Assembly: GCF_001700315.1 (NCBI RefSeq)
Contig: NZ_MASJ01000003.1
Span: 124,001-188,000, forward strand
Direction of reading: 5' to 3'
Source: Caryophanon tenue
GTDB taxonomy: Bacteria > Bacillota > Bacilli > Bacillales_A > Planococcaceae
DNA length: 64,000 nucleotides
Shown here in pieces: positions 1-8,585 of this stretch. A program made the position numbers and the translations under genes. The notes below the pieces were generated by a model, which saw nothing but the letters and a program-made list of their open reading frames with translations, ran no database searches and was not told the DNA's origin. Each line of letters begins with the position of its first letter. The first letter of the stretch is position 1.

Positions 1-2
1 AA

Positions 3-1538
3 GCATTAGAGTCACGCGCGGTAGCTCTATCATCAAAAGCATCTGCAGCATTATCGTTTATCACACCTGAAATTATGGATATGGATGAAGCGGTAATTGA
101 ACAATACTTAACAGAAAATGAAGAGTTAGCTGTCTATCGTCAATCTTTAAAAGAGACATTAATGGCACGTCCACACATTTTACCAGCAGAGCAAGAAGCA
201 TTAATGGCACAAATGGGTGAAGTGCGTGGTGCATCATCAAACACATTCTCAGTACTAAATAATGCGGATTTAGTATTCCCAATCATTAAAGATGATAAAG
301 GGGAAGATTTCCAAATTACACATGGTAACTATATTAAAGCGTTAGAAAGCTCAGACCGTGCATTCCGTGAACGCGCATTTAAAGCAGTATATGCTACATA
401 TGATAGCTTTAAAAATACATTTGCTTCAACACTTGCAGGGAAAGTAAAGGGGGCCAACGCAACAGCACGTATTCGTAAATATGATTCAGCGCGTCATGCA
501 GCATTATCGAATAACTTTATCCCAGAAGCGGTATATGACCAATTAGTAGAAGCGATTAATGACCATTTACCATTATTACATCGTTACGTAGCGTTACGTA
601 AACAAGTGCTTGGTGTAGACGAGTTACATATGTATGATTTATTTACACCACTGGTACCAGAAACGGATATGGAATATACGTATGACGATGCAAAACGTGT
701 AATGGTCGACAGCTTTGCGCCACTTGGGAAAGACTATCAAGATACAGTACAGCACGGTTTAGACAATCGTTGGGTAGATGTACTTGAAAACAAAGGGAAG
801 CGTAGTGGTGCCTACTCATCAGGTACATATGGTACGAACCCATATGTATTAATGAACTGGCAAAACAATGTGAATAACTTATTTACATTAGCGCATGAAT
901 TCGGTCATAGCATGCATAGTTATTACACACGTAAGCACCAACCATATGTATACGGTAGCTACTCAATTTTCGTAGCGGAAGTTGCGTCAACATGTAATGA
1001 GGAACTATTATTTGAGCATTTACTGAATACGTTAGAAGATGAACAACAAAAAATTTACTTATTAAATCATTGGTTAGATGGTTTCCGTGGTACAGTATTC
1101 CGTCAAACAATGTTTGCAGAATTTGAGCATTTAATGCATGAACTGGACCGTCAAGGCGTGCCGTTAACAGCTGAGAAGCTAACGGAAGAATATTACGCAT
1201 TAAATAAGAAGTATTTTGGTGACGATATGGTCGTGGATGAAGAGATTGGTTATGAGTGGGCACGTATCCCTCATTTCTACTACAATTACTATGTATATCA
1301 ATATGCGACAGGTCAGTCAGCAGCAACCGCGTTATCGAAAAAGATTTTAGAAGAAGGCGAGCCAGCTGTTGAGAAATATATTAATAATTTCTTAAAAGCA
1401 GGTTGCTCGGCTGCACCAATTGATGTATTAAAAGCAGCAGGCGTTGACATGAGTTCGCCACAACCAATTATTGACGCGTGTAAAGTGTTTGAACAAAAGT
1501 TAAATGAATTAGAGGCATTATTGCTAAATAATAAGTAG
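3..1538 (+). CDS. pepF: oligoendopeptidase F, 5' end outside window
   Basis: Zinc metallopeptidase of family M3 that cleaves short peptides in the cytoplasm. The reading frame is already open at base 3, so the N-terminus lies upstream of the window; about 511 codons are visible of a family length near 600. The HExxH zinc motif is read at 894-908 within LAHEFGHSMHS, followed by the downstream glutamate region (FVAEVASTCNE) typical of the M3B/PepF clade. In Bacillus pepF (yjbG) sits beside spxH (yjbH), as here, although the two converge with about 1.1 kb between them. A strong hairpin follows the stop codon. Assignment is secure. Confidence 0.95.
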   Translation, partial: ALESRAVALSSKASAALSFITPEIMDMDEAVIEQYLTENEELAVYRQSLKETLMARPHILPAEQEALMAQMGEVRGASSNTFSVLNNADLVFPIIKDDKGEDFQITHGNYIKALESSDRAFRERAFKAVYATYDSFKNTFASTLAGKVKGANATARIRKYDSARHAALSNNFIPEAVYDQLVEAINDHLPLLHRYVALRKQVLGVDELHMYDLFTPLVPETDMEYTYDDAKRVMVDSFAPLGKDYQDTVQHGLDNRWVDVLENKGKRSGAYSSGTYGTNPYVLMNWQNNVNNLFTLAHEFGHSMHSYYTRKHQPYVYGSYSIFVAEVASTCNEELLFEHLLNTLEDEQQKIYLLNHWLDGFRGTVFRQTMFAEFEHLMHELDRQGVPLTAEKLTEEYYALNKKYFGDDMVVDEEIGYEWARIPHFYYNYYVYQYATGQSAATALSKKILEEGEPAVEKYINNFLKAGCSAAPIDVLKAAGVDMSSPQPIIDACKVFEQKLNELEALLLNNK

Positions 1539-1543
1539 TGTCG

Positions 1544-1580
1544 AAAAAATGACTATTCTCTTAATGGGTAGTCATTTTTT
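1544..1580 (+). terminator. intrinsic terminator of pepF
   Basis: A-rich stem AAAAAATGACTA pairs with TAGTCATTTTTT across a short loop, six bases after the pepF stop codon. Confidence 0.85.
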
Positions 1581-1774
1581 GATGTTACGAAACTAATTTA
1601 TTTTTCAAGAATAGTAAATTGTGGCGTAAAAAGGAGAAGCATATTTCAAAATGATTGTCTGGACATACCGACGAAAAGCCTTTTTAATACGATGAAATCG
1701 CTTTCTATTTGACGGATTTGTGAAAATCGGTTTAACTTGTTGATTCAGTGGGTAATACGTGTTAAAGTTATAAC

Positions 1775-1790
1775 TGTGAAATAAATCACA
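1775..1790. promoter_or_regulatory. TGTGA-N6-TCACA palindrome (Crp/Fnr- or Rex-like operator)
   Basis: The exact half-sites TGTGA and TCACA are separated by AATAAA. This is the Crp/Fnr family consensus spacing and also close to the Rex consensus. No gene starts within 250 bases on either strand, so its target is unclear; it lies about 60 bases before the hairpin at 1846-1894. Confidence 0.35.
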
Positions 1791-1845
1791 AACCAAACAT
1801 ACACCCCTTTGTTTGAACGTGAACATTTCTCCCATCCCCTTTGTG

Positions 1846-1894
1846 AAAAGAGGGTCTTCATTCTGTCGAGGCTTGAAGGCTCTCTTTTATTTTT
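1846..1894 (+). terminator. orphan terminator-like hairpin
   Basis: A 15-base stem (AAAAGAGGGTCTTCA against TGAAGGCTCTCTTTT, one mismatch and one G-U) with a 13-base loop is followed by ATTTTTG. It lies inside an intergenic region and no annotated gene ends at it. Confidence 0.5.
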
Positions 1895-1986
1895 GTTCAA
1901 TAATAAAAAATTAACATTTTTATAGAGAAAGTTATGCCATTTGTTAACAAATTGGTACGAAAAGTCGTGACGTATATTGTGTATAT

Positions 1987-2030
1987 GAAAAAGGATGGTT
2001 TGAGTGAAAAGACTCAAACCATCCTTTTTT
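1987..2030. terminator. bidirectional terminator
   Basis: Near-perfect long hairpin (AAAAAGGATGGTTTGAG with CTCAAACCATCCTTTTTT). T-runs exist on both strands, so it can end the minus-strand thioesterase transcript as well as any plus-strand transcript from the intergenic region. Confidence 0.85.
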
Positions 2031-2055
2031 CATGGAAATCTTCTATTATATAGTA

Positions 2056-2463
2056 TTATGTTTGTGGTTGAATAAGATGTGCTTGTAGGCGTTCGCGTAC
2101 GATGTCAGGAATCGCAATGGAGCTTTGTGTTTTATTGTCAAAGCATACTAATGTGCATTGACCTGTTGCGACAATTTCACGGTCTGTGTTACGAAGCACT
2201 TCTTGACGCAATGTTAAGCTTTTTGTGCCTAACTTTTCAACCGATGTGCGAGCGATGAGTGTATCGTTGGCATATGTTTGATGAATATAGTCACATGTTA
2301 GACGCGCAACAACCATTCCAACCTCGGTCGCATCCTCTAGTTGCATAACCTCATGGAAAAACTTCATACGGCTTTCTTCAAAATAATAAAAATAGCTTGT
2401 GTTGTTCGTGTGACCGAATGCATCGGTTTCACAAAAACGCACATATACTGATGTTTCATGCAT
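2056..2463 (-). CDS. acyl-CoA thioesterase, 4HBT (hotdog) family
   Basis: Short hotdog-fold thioesterase that hydrolyses acyl-CoA or acyl-ACP thioesters. The start with residues RFCETDAFGHTNN carries the family motif, with the catalytic Asp in the FCETDAFGH stretch, as in YbgC/FatB-like 4-hydroxybenzoyl-CoA thioesterases. I chose the ATG at 2463 rather than an upstream one because AAAGGGGG lies directly before it; the resulting 135 aa is the normal family length. It stands alone, between a bidirectional terminator downstream and spxH upstream. Substrate cannot be inferred. Confidence 0.85.
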   Translation of the reverse strand: MHETSVYVRFCETDAFGHTNNTSYFYYFEESRMKFFHEVMQLEDATEVGMVVARLTCDYIHQTYANDTLIARTSVEKLGTKSLTLRQEVLRNTDREIVATGQCTLVCFDNKTQSSIAIPDIVRERLQAHLIQPQT

Positions 2464-2577
2464 AACCTCATCCCCCTTTACATTAAGTATTATCATTAAT
2501 GGAGAGAAATGCAAGTTATAAATAGCGAAAAAATGATTTTTCGAGCATAATGAAGTTGTGTAGTGAACGATAATATG

Positions 2578-2622
2578 AAAAAAGCTCCGTCAATCCCAGT
2601 GTGGGTGTTGACGGAGCTTTTA
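2578..2622 (-). terminator. terminator of the yjbI-spxH transcript
   Basis: Stem AAAAGCTCCGTCAA / TTGACGGAGCTTTT with 14-base loop, 14 bases past the spxH stop; the T-run is on the minus strand. Confidence 0.85.
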
Positions 2623-2635
2623 GTTGAAATAGTAC

Positions 2636-3448
2636 TTACACTTTTAAGCGCCATAACGTGAAATCGTTTGTATACGTACGTTCTACTTTTTGTTGAAGCA
2701 TACGCTTTTTTAATTCACGTTCTGCTGCTGCTTCAGTCATATTATAAATAAGTGCAACTTCTTTTGTAGAAAGAGAATGATAGCGTGTGAGAAGTTCTTC
2801 AAGTGTTGGTGGTTGATTACGTACAAGTGGTGTATTGAGCATTTCTGATAAAATATGTTCGTATACGTCGTAACTATATAAACCACCTACTTTTAAGCCT
2901 TCATCTTCAATACATTCATTGAAAAAGACAATCGTTGGTGCTTCTTCTACTTCCATTTCGCGTGTGATATGTAGGTCACATTGGAATGCATGAGCCGCTT
3001 CCTTTGAACCGAAATCACTGCGGAATTCCTGCATATCTAGTTGTGCCTCTTCAGCGATTTCTAATAGGGTAGCGTAAGATTGGATATTTTTTTGTTGCAG
3101 TACAAGTTGCTCTTGTAGCTTCGTTAAAAATCGTAATCCAGCTCGCTTTCCTTGTAGCTCTGCCGCTTTAATCGCAACAGACGGTAATACAGGATGTTTC
3201 ACATCTACTTCTTGCCCTGACATACAGCCTTTTGTTTTTTCTTCAATACAATTTAACGACGCAAGCTTCGTACTTAAAATAAAGCGAGCGGTAAAATAAT
3301 GTTCATATTCTACTTGTAGCTTGCGAATCATCGACTGCATTTCCACAGATTTTGAGCACAAAGGGTCAATAAAAATATAAAGCTCTAGTGGTTTATGCAG
3401 AGGCTGCGAGGGTGTTACTGGTTCCGTTAAAAGTTGAACATGCGTCAC
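2636..3448 (-). CDS. spxH: ClpXP adaptor SpxH (YjbH), DsbA-like fold
   Basis: Adaptor that delivers the stress regulator Spx to ClpXP for degradation. The 270-residue thioredoxin/DsbA-like protein starts with the family signature YIFIDPLC at about residues 28-35. Bacillus SpxH carries a CxxC there (DPLCPEC as I recall it); here the sequence is DPLCSKS, so the second cysteine is lost. Start is GTG at 3448, preceded by GAGGAGGGG, and it overlaps the truncated-haemoglobin stop codon by one base (TAGTG), as in the conserved yjbI-yjbH pair. Family assignment is good; redox activity of the motif is unlikely. Confidence 0.88.
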   Translation of the reverse strand: MTHVQLLTEPVTPSQPLHKPLELYIFIDPLCSKSVEMQSMIRKLQVEYEHYFTARFILSTKLASLNCIEEKTKGCMSGQEVDVKHPVLPSVAIKAAELQGKRAGLRFLTKLQEQLVLQQKNIQSYATLLEIAEEAQLDMQEFRSDFGSKEAAHAFQCDLHITREMEVEEAPTIVFFNECIEDEGLKVGGLYSYDVYEHILSEMLNTPLVRNQPPTLEELLTRYHSLSTKEVALIYNMTEAAAERELKKRMLQQKVERTYTNDFTLWRLKV

Positions 3449-3849
3449 TAGAACCCCTCCTCTTCGTGGTCGTTCGGTGCGTTGACCATATGGTGCGCGG
3501 TCATCACTAAACGTTTGTAATAAATTTCTCGAAACTTACCATCTAAGCCGACTTCATCCATTGCTTCTGCCATACATTCCAACCATGCTTGCGCGCGGTC
3601 AGGCGTAATTTTAAAATGCATATGTCGTGCGCGCATCATTGGATGTCCGTGTTCTTCTGTATATATGTTAGGCCCACCTAAGTATTGGGTCTGAAATTGA
3701 ATTTGCTTACGAATCGTTTCCGTGAAATCCTCTGGAAAGATGGGGATAAGCAAAGGGTGTTGACTAACACGTTTATAGAAGGCGTGCATCAACTCAGAAA
3801 GTTTTTCAGCACCAATTTCCTCATAAGGAATTTTTGAGATTCGATTCAT
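3448..3849 (-). CDS. group II truncated haemoglobin (YjbI/trHbO)
   Basis: Small haem protein of 133 aa related to Bacillus YjbI, thought to bind O2 or detoxify peroxide and NO. Visible features are the FYKRVSQHPLLIPIF N-terminal helix with the distal Tyr, the PMMRARHMHFKIT segment holding the proximal His, and the YLGGPNIYTEEHGHP loop typical of the O group. It is the first gene of a two-gene unit with spxH, sharing one base. Upstream are roughly 250 bases without a gene. Confidence 0.92.
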   Translation of the reverse strand: MNRISKIPYEEIGAEKLSELMHAFYKRVSQHPLLIPIFPEDFTETIRKQIQFQTQYLGGPNIYTEEHGHPMMRARHMHFKITPDRAQAWLECMAEAMDEVGLDGKFREIYYKRLVMTAHHMVNAPNDHEEEGF

Positions 3850-4100
3850 AGGTGTCTTGCTCCTTTAAACCATTTTCATATGCGCTAAATCGCTAACGCA
3901 GTTAGGTATTTCTTTACTGTACATTTATTCTATCAACGAAAACGATGGAATACAAACAAAGTGCCTTTTTTGATGGCAGTATACATCGTAAAACATAGGA
4001 CTTAATATATAGTTTATTGTGAGAAAAAACAGAAAATATGAGTTTCTTCTATATAATGGACAGTCCCATTCACTCATATTTTGTCCAATGTTTTGGGATA

Positions 4101-4140
4101 AAAAAACCTCCCATATGAATCGCTATAAATGGGAGGTTTT
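4101..4140 (-). terminator. terminator of yjbK-yjbJ
   Basis: Stem AACCTCCCAT / ATGGGAGGTT with the T-run on the minus strand, five bases after the yjbJ stop codon. Confidence 0.85.
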
Positions 4141-4145
4141 GTATG

Positions 4146-4904
4146 TTATGCGCGATAATAATTCGTAATTTTAGCAACATAGTTTTGTGTTTCTTTAAAT
4201 GGGGGAATGCCGCCATATTTTTTCACATTGCCCGGGCCAGCATTATACGCAGCTAATGCTGTTTCAAGATTGCCCCCAAACTGGTCTAACATTTGGCGTA
4301 AATATTTCGCACCACCCATAATATTTTGTGCAGGATCTAATGAATTTGTTACACCTAAATATTTTGCGGTAGCAGGCATTAGTTGCATTAAACCACTTGC
4401 ACCTGCATAGCTTTTCGCAGAAGCGTTGAAATTGGATTCTTGTTTCATCATCGAAGCGATGAGTTTCGGATCTAAATCGTATTTCTCGGCCGCTTGCTGA
4501 ATAAGGGCACTGTATTTATTTGCACCAGCAAGTGACCCTTCAAAAATGACAGAGTTTGTATCTGTTGTTGTAGCATTCGTTACTTGTTCTTTTTGTACGT
4601 GGTCGTTTAAAACACTATAAAGGGCAGGTGGCATATATGTAGAAGCCGTCCCCGTTGTTAATGAACCTAATAGTAGTGAAGCTGTGCTTGCCGTTGTAGC
4701 TGTTGAATCATTATCAAGTGCATTGACCAGTGATGGGATTGCCCCTAAATAATTTTGTAAATCGTTTGTCGATGCATTGTTGCTTAACACATCTGAAATA
4801 AGTTCTGAAAACAACGAAGAAGTATTCGCCGCTTGTTGTGTGTCGCCAGTCATCGTTTGAATGGCAGCAGTATCTGTTAATGAACGAATCGTTGAAATGG
4901 TCAT
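4146..4904 (-). CDS. lytic transglycosylase, SLT domain (YjbJ)
   Basis: Peptidoglycan-cleaving muramidase-like enzyme that forms 1,6-anhydro-MurNAc ends. The N-terminal 120 residues are Ser/Thr/Asn-rich and low in complexity. The C-terminal 120 residues form a goose-lysozyme/SLT domain: catalytic Glu in MMKQESNFN, then GASGLMQLMPATAKYLG and LAAYNAGPGNVKKYGG. No clear Sec signal peptide is seen at this start, as in Bacillus YjbJ. It follows yjbK by five bases; the ribosome-binding site AGAAAGGAT lies over the end of yjbK, so the two are probably co-translated. Confidence 0.92.
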   Translation of the reverse strand: MTISTIRSLTDTAAIQTMTGDTQQAANTSSLFSELISDVLSNNASTNDLQNYLGAIPSLVNALDNDSTATTASTASLLLGSLTTGTASTYMPPALYSVLNDHVQKEQVTNATTTDTNSVIFEGSLAGANKYSALIQQAAEKYDLDPKLIASMMKQESNFNASAKSYAGASGLMQLMPATAKYLGVTNSLDPAQNIMGGAKYLRQMLDQFGGNLETALAAYNAGPGNVKKYGGIPPFKETQNYVAKITNYYRA

Positions 4905-4909
4905 GTCAG

Positions 4910-5494
4910 TTATCCTTTCTGTTGTGCAAGTATATCGGCAAAGCGTGCAATTTTCTTTTTCGTTTGGCGTGTTGGAATGTTAAATTGTGCAAGTAATTCT
5001 GCAAAAATGCGTGCGCCTTCTGTTGCATCGTTTGTTTCGTATTCTATCTCGTAATCTTCATGTCCTAAATAAAGCGCATGGTCGAGTACAACAAGCCCAC
5101 CTTTATAATCGACCTCAATACGCTTAGTTGTTAGCGAACCGTAGTGATTAATTTCAGAAACAGGAATATTTGCGTCTACAAGTTGTCGGTGAATTGCATC
5201 AGGAAATGTGTCACCGTTAAAAATACGTTGTGCATCGGCTTCGGTAATGTCCACATTCGTTTCTATACTTGTGTGCACATCGACCAGTCGCTTTAATGTC
5301 GCTTCAAATGCATCATTCGTTTGGCGAATGCGTAAGCCACTACGCATATCCTTTATATGTAAGGCTGCGGTATCAAAATAATGGTTCGCTAAAGTGACTG
5401 CTTGTTGCGGGGTTACGTTAAAATGTGCACAAAGCTGCTTGTATTCATCGTACGTTACGATATTTTTAAATTCAATTTCGGTTTGCTGAGTCAT
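4910..5494 (-). CDS. CYTH domain protein (YjbK)
   Basis: Member of the CYTH/triphosphate tunnel metalloenzyme superfamily, which hydrolyses triphosphates such as thiamine triphosphate or tripolyphosphate. The diagnostic ExExK motif is present at the start as EIEFKN (residues about 6-11), with the conserved basic strands GLRIRQTNDAFEATLKR following. 194 aa matches the family. First gene of the yjbK-yjbJ unit, divergent from the UPF0738 gene; the window lies in the same neighbourhood as Bacillus relA-like relQ (yjbM) and yjbL, but here yjbJ and yjbK are on the opposite strand from relQ. Confidence 0.88.
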   Translation of the reverse strand: MTQQTEIEFKNIVTYDEYKQLCAHFNVTPQQAVTLANHYFDTAALHIKDMRSGLRIRQTNDAFEATLKRLVDVHTSIETNVDITEADAQRIFNGDTFPDAIHRQLVDANIPVSEINHYGSLTTKRIEVDYKGGLVVLDHALYLGHEDYEIEYETNDATEGARIFAELLAQFNIPTRQTKKKIARFADILAQQKG

Positions 5495-5605
5495 CTAGAC
5501 ATCATCCTTTTTCATATAGTATTGCGCAACCTTTCCGAAAAGTGTCTGCCCGTATACAAAACGGTATGGTAAAATATGAACAGAATGGTTGGAAAGGGAG
5601 TTATA

Positions 5606-5992
5606 GTGTTGCGTAATCAATTTACTGTTAGTATAGCAGACGAAACGTCGCTTATTTTTAGTTTAAATGAAAAGATTGAACATGACAAAATGAATCCTGC
5701 TGGACAACTGATTGTCGACTCTGACAATCCTGCATTTGTATACTTAGTGGATTTGCCAGTAGGATATGGTTATATTCGTTTTGAGCCAACTGTATGGCCA
5801 GCATTAGTACAAGTTTTAGAACGACAGCAAGACCCACAACTACAATTCGCGGAGCAAGTTATGTTGTTACCGCAATTCTTTGAAGAATTACACATGCTTG
5901 TTTATAATATCGAAGGAAACGGTAATTATGGAAATGTGTTTGTTGAAGCAGTTGAACAAACTTTCGCATCGATTTTACAGCAAGCACAGTAA
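5606..5992 (+). CDS. UPF0738 family protein (YjbL-like)
   Basis: Uncharacterised protein in the position of Bacillus yjbL, between the CYTH gene and relQ. The open frame begins with ATG at 5576, but AAAGGGAG at 5592-5599 points to GTG 5606 (or TTG 5609) as the true start, giving about 128 aa. It is predicted cytoplasmic, mixed alpha/beta and acidic, with LVDLPVGYGYIRFEPTVWP as its most conserved-looking stretch. No catalytic motif is visible. The name rests on context plus weak similarity, so function should not be inferred. Confidence 0.7.
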   Translation: MLRNQFTVSIADETSLIFSLNEKIEHDKMNPAGQLIVDSDNPAFVYLVDLPVGYGYIRFEPTVWPALVQVLERQQDPQLQFAEQVMLLPQFFEELHMLVYNIEGNGNYGNVFVEAVEQTFASILQQAQ

Positions 5993-6031
5993 TGTGTAGA
6001 TATACCGATTGTTGAGAGGAGAAGAGTGTGC

Positions 6032-6703
6032 ATGGGACAGTGGGAACGCTTTTTAGGCCCCTATAAGCAAGCTGTTGATGAATTAAAGGTGAAGCTAAAA
6101 GGTATGCGTTCGCAGTTTGGCATTAATAACACAAACTCACCAATCGAATTCGTAACAGGTCGCGTAAAGCCACTTGCAAGTATTTATGATAAAACGCTCG
6201 AAAAAGGCTTGCCATTTGAGCCGTCTGAGCAACTCGCACATGAAATTCAAGATATTGCGGGCTTACGTATTATGTGTCAGTTTATTGATGATATTTTTAC
6301 AGTAGTCGATTTAATTCGTCAGCGTAAAGATATGACGATTATCGAAGAGCGTGATTATATTTCACATAGTAAAAGTAGTGGCTATCGCTCCCATCATGTT
6401 ATTGTACAATACCCGGTGGAAACGATACACGGTACGAAAATTGTCCTTGCAGAAATTCAAATTCGTACGTTAGCGATGAATTTTTGGGCATCGATTGAGC
6501 ATTCATTAAACTATAAATATAAGGGAGATTTCCCAGAAGAAATTAAAAACCGATTGCAAAGAGCGGCAGAGGCAGCTTTTCAATTAGATGAAGAAATGTC
6601 GCAAATTCGCAGTGAAATTCATGAGGCACAAGCGTATTTCACCGAACTAAAAGAAGGCGATAATCCTAAAACAAATCGACCAAACAAGGAGCGTGATGCA
6701 TGA
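6032..6703 (+). CDS. relQ: small alarmone synthetase RelQ (YjbM/SasB)
   Basis: GTP/GDP pyrophosphokinase that makes (p)ppGpp without a hydrolase domain. Nearly the whole protein follows Bacillus Rel[48 protein letters not shown], the [14 protein letters not shown] strand, and [22 protein letters not shown] with the catalytic Glu-rich motif. About 223 aa is normal. GTG 6026 is an alternative start; GAGAGGAGAAG lies just upstream of both. Its stop overlaps the nadK start (ATGA), so relQ and nadK are translationally coupled, linking stringent response to NADP synthesis. Confidence 0.95.
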   Translation: MGQWERFLGPYKQAVDELKVKLKGMRSQFGINNTNSPIEFVTGRVKPLASIYDKTLEKGLPFEPSEQLAHEIQDIAGLRIMCQFIDDIFTVVDLIRQRKDMTIIEERDYISHSKSSGYRSHHVIVQYPVETIHGTKIVLAEIQIRTLAMNFWASIEHSLNYKYKGDFPEEIKNRLQRAAEAAFQLDEEMSQIRSEIHEAQAYFTELKEGDNPKTNRPNKERDA

Positions 6704-7503
6704 TGAATTTTGCGATTCAAGCACGTTTAGATGATCAATCAAAAGAATTAACAGAGCTGGCGAAAACGTATTTACTTGATTTTGGTTTGAAGCATGATGA
6801 AGAAAGTCCAGATATTGTATTGTCGATAGGGGGAGACGGTACATTACTCCATGCTTTTCATCGCTTTTCACATTTATTAGATAAAGTATCGTTTGTCGGT
6901 ATTCACACAGGGCATCTTGGGTTTTATGCGGATTGGAAGCCTTCTGAGCTAGAGAAGCTTGTGTTATCAATTGCTAAAAAGGATTTTAATGTTGTGGAAT
7001 ACCCGTTATTAGAGGTACAAGTTCACCATAACTCTTCAGGTGTGAATAAATATTTAGCGTTAAATGAAGCAACTGTTAAATCACCAAGCGTCACACTTGT
7101 GATGGATGTTGAATTAAATGGGAAACATTTTGAACGTTTCCGCGGAGACGGTTTATGTGTATCTACGCCGTCAGGTTCCACTGCCTATAATAAAGCATTA
7201 GGTGGTGCGATTATTCACCCAACCCTACAAGCGATTCAACTAACGGAAATGGCATCGATTAATAATCGTGTCTTCCGTACAGTAGGCTCGTCGCTTGTTT
7301 TACCAGCACATCATAACTGTGAGCTAAAACCAGTGAGTGAATCACAGGAGTTTAATATGACGATTGATCATATTAGCTTAGACCAGTCAGATGTTGCAAA
7401 GATTCAATTTAACGTTGCACGTGAGAAAGTTCGTTTTGCACGATTCCGCCCATTCCCGTTTTGGGAGCGTGTACATGAATCATTTGTATCCAATGATGTC
7501 TAA
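6700..7503 (+). CDS. nadK: NAD kinase
   Basis: ATP-dependent phosphorylation of NAD to NADP in the cytoplasm. The 267-residue protein carries the NAD-kinase GGDGT signature ([15 protein letters not shown], about residues 42-56), the NE/D motif [11 protein letters not shown] and the [21 protein letters not shown] stretch that lines the active site. ATG 6700 overlaps the relQ stop by four bases; ATG 6703 is equally possible. Same order as Bacillus yjbM-nadF (yjbN). Confidence 0.96.
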   Translation: MMNFAIQARLDDQSKELTELAKTYLLDFGLKHDEESPDIVLSIGGDGTLLHAFHRFSHLLDKVSFVGIHTGHLGFYADWKPSELEKLVLSIAKKDFNVVEYPLLEVQVHHNSSGVNKYLALNEATVKSPSVTLVMDVELNGKHFERFRGDGLCVSTPSGSTAYNKALGGAIIHPTLQAIQLTEMASINNRVFRTVGSSLVLPAHHNCELKPVSESQEFNMTIDHISLDQSDVAKIQFNVAREKVRFARFRPFPFWERVHESFVSNDV

Positions 7504-8395
7504 ACCATTTCAAGTGACGTTTGTGATGCCAACTGACGGGGTGCTTCTGCGTGAAGCGCTCGGTCAATTTGGTATTTCCAAACGTGCATTAACAGCGATT
7601 AAGTATGAAGGCGGACAATTACTTGTAAACGGTGTAGAAAAAACGGTGAGACATCCATTGCAAGCTGGGGATGAGGTCACGGTTATTTTCCCGATTGAAA
7701 AGCCGAGTGAAGGATTACTTGCAGAGCAAGGACCGCTTGATATTGTATATGAAGATGAGGCAATTTTGATCATTAATAAACCTGCGGGGCAAAGTACAAT
7801 TCCGTCCCGTGAGCATCCAACGGGAAGTGTTGCAAACGTGCTGATGCATTATTTTGAGACGATTGGTTTACAGTCAACAGCGCATATTGTGACACGACTA
7901 GACCGTGATACATCTGGTTTAATGTGTATTGCAAAAAATCGACACATCCATCATTTAATGGGACTAGCTCAAAAAACACATGATGTGGACCGTATGTATG
8001 AAGCCATTGTTCATGGACATGTCGACAACGATTTTATCGAGGTGAAAGCGCCGATTGGTCGTAAAGATACGAGTATTATTGAACGTGAAGTCCGAGCGGA
8101 TGGTCAGTTCGCGCATACAGACGTGACTGTACTCGCTCGCTTTATGTATAACGGCGAAGCATTTTCACATGTGCGTATGAAGCTGTATACAGGTCGTACG
8201 CATCAAATACGTGTACATTTAGCCTATTTAGGGTATCCGTTAGTAGGAGACGGTTTATATGGTGGTTCAAAGGCATTTATTGAGCGACATGCCTTGCATT
8301 GTGTCAAGCTGACATATCAGCACCCTGTAACAAGTGAGCGATGTGTGCATGACATTCCATTAGCAGATGATTTACAACGATTTTTGCGCGCGTAA
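7475..8395 (+). CDS. RluA/RluD-family rRNA pseudouridine synthase (YjbO)
   Basis: Converts uridine to pseudouridine in large-subunit rRNA. The RluA-family catalytic motif is seen as [19 protein letters not shown] with the Asp of RLDRDTSG as nucleophile; the domain ends with [26 protein letters not shown]. An N-terminal S4-like segment ([21 protein letters not shown]) precedes it. The open frame extends into nadK, but GGGAG at 7463-7467 supports ATG 7475, which overlaps the nadK end by 29 bases; ATG 7493 or 7496 are alternatives. Order as in Bacillus yjbM-nadF-yjbO. Confidence 0.93.
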   Translation: MNHLYPMMSKPFQVTFVMPTDGVLLREALGQFGISKRALTAIKYEGGQLLVNGVEKTVRHPLQAGDEVTVIFPIEKPSEGLLAEQGPLDIVYEDEAILIINKPAGQSTIPSREHPTGSVANVLMHYFETIGLQSTAHIVTRLDRDTSGLMCIAKNRHIHHLMGLAQKTHDVDRMYEAIVHGHVDNDFIEVKAPIGRKDTSIIEREVRADGQFAHTDVTVLARFMYNGEAFSHVRMKLYTGRTHQIRVHLAYLGYPLVGDGLYGGSKAFIERHALHCVKLTYQHPVTSERCVHDIPLADDLQRFLRA

Positions 8396-8417
8396 GCAAA
8401 TTTCATATTGTAGGAAT

Positions 8418-8463
8418 AGCTGTCTTTTCATTGTGTAAAACACAATAAAAAAGACGGCTTTTT
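8418..8463 (+). terminator. terminator of relQ-nadK-yjbO
   Basis: Long A-rich hairpin (AGCTGTCTTTT with AAAAGACGGCT, inner ATTGTGT/ACACAAT) followed by TTTTT. Confidence 0.85.
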
Positions 8464-8585
8464 CAGCTTTTTGCTAAATCGTACCATTATCTAATAATTG
8501 CAGCGATGAAAAAATAATTTGAACTCATTCGGCAGCAAGACTATACTGATGTAGGAAATAGACATCGCGGAAGGAGGCGACATGC

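Larger units (their letters stand above)
1590..1986. other. long intergenic region with palindromes, no convincing gene
   Basis: About 400 bases without a credible ORF; the open frames on the minus strand have no family resemblance and poor start signals. The region contains a TGTGA-N6-TCACA palindrome (1775-1790), a terminator-like hairpin (1846-1894) and a 14-bp perfect palindrome ATTTGTTAACAAAT (near 1939-1952). A terminator with no gene in front of it suggests a short untranslated or small-peptide transcript, but no promoter is clear. Confidence 0.4.

Noticed and set aside
1650-1695. Short plus-strand peptide MIVWTYRRKAFLIR with an AAAAAGGAG about 13 bases upstream
   Set aside because: Too short, spacing too long, no neighbour that needs a leader peptide.
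1605-2017. Two minus-strand frames of 76 and 90 codons
   Set aside because: No RBS, no family resemblance, overlapping each other and a strong terminator; treated as non-coding.
8465-8585. M-box riboswitch before mgtE
   Set aside because: The leader after the preceding terminator is only about 120 bases and lacks recognisable M-box elements.
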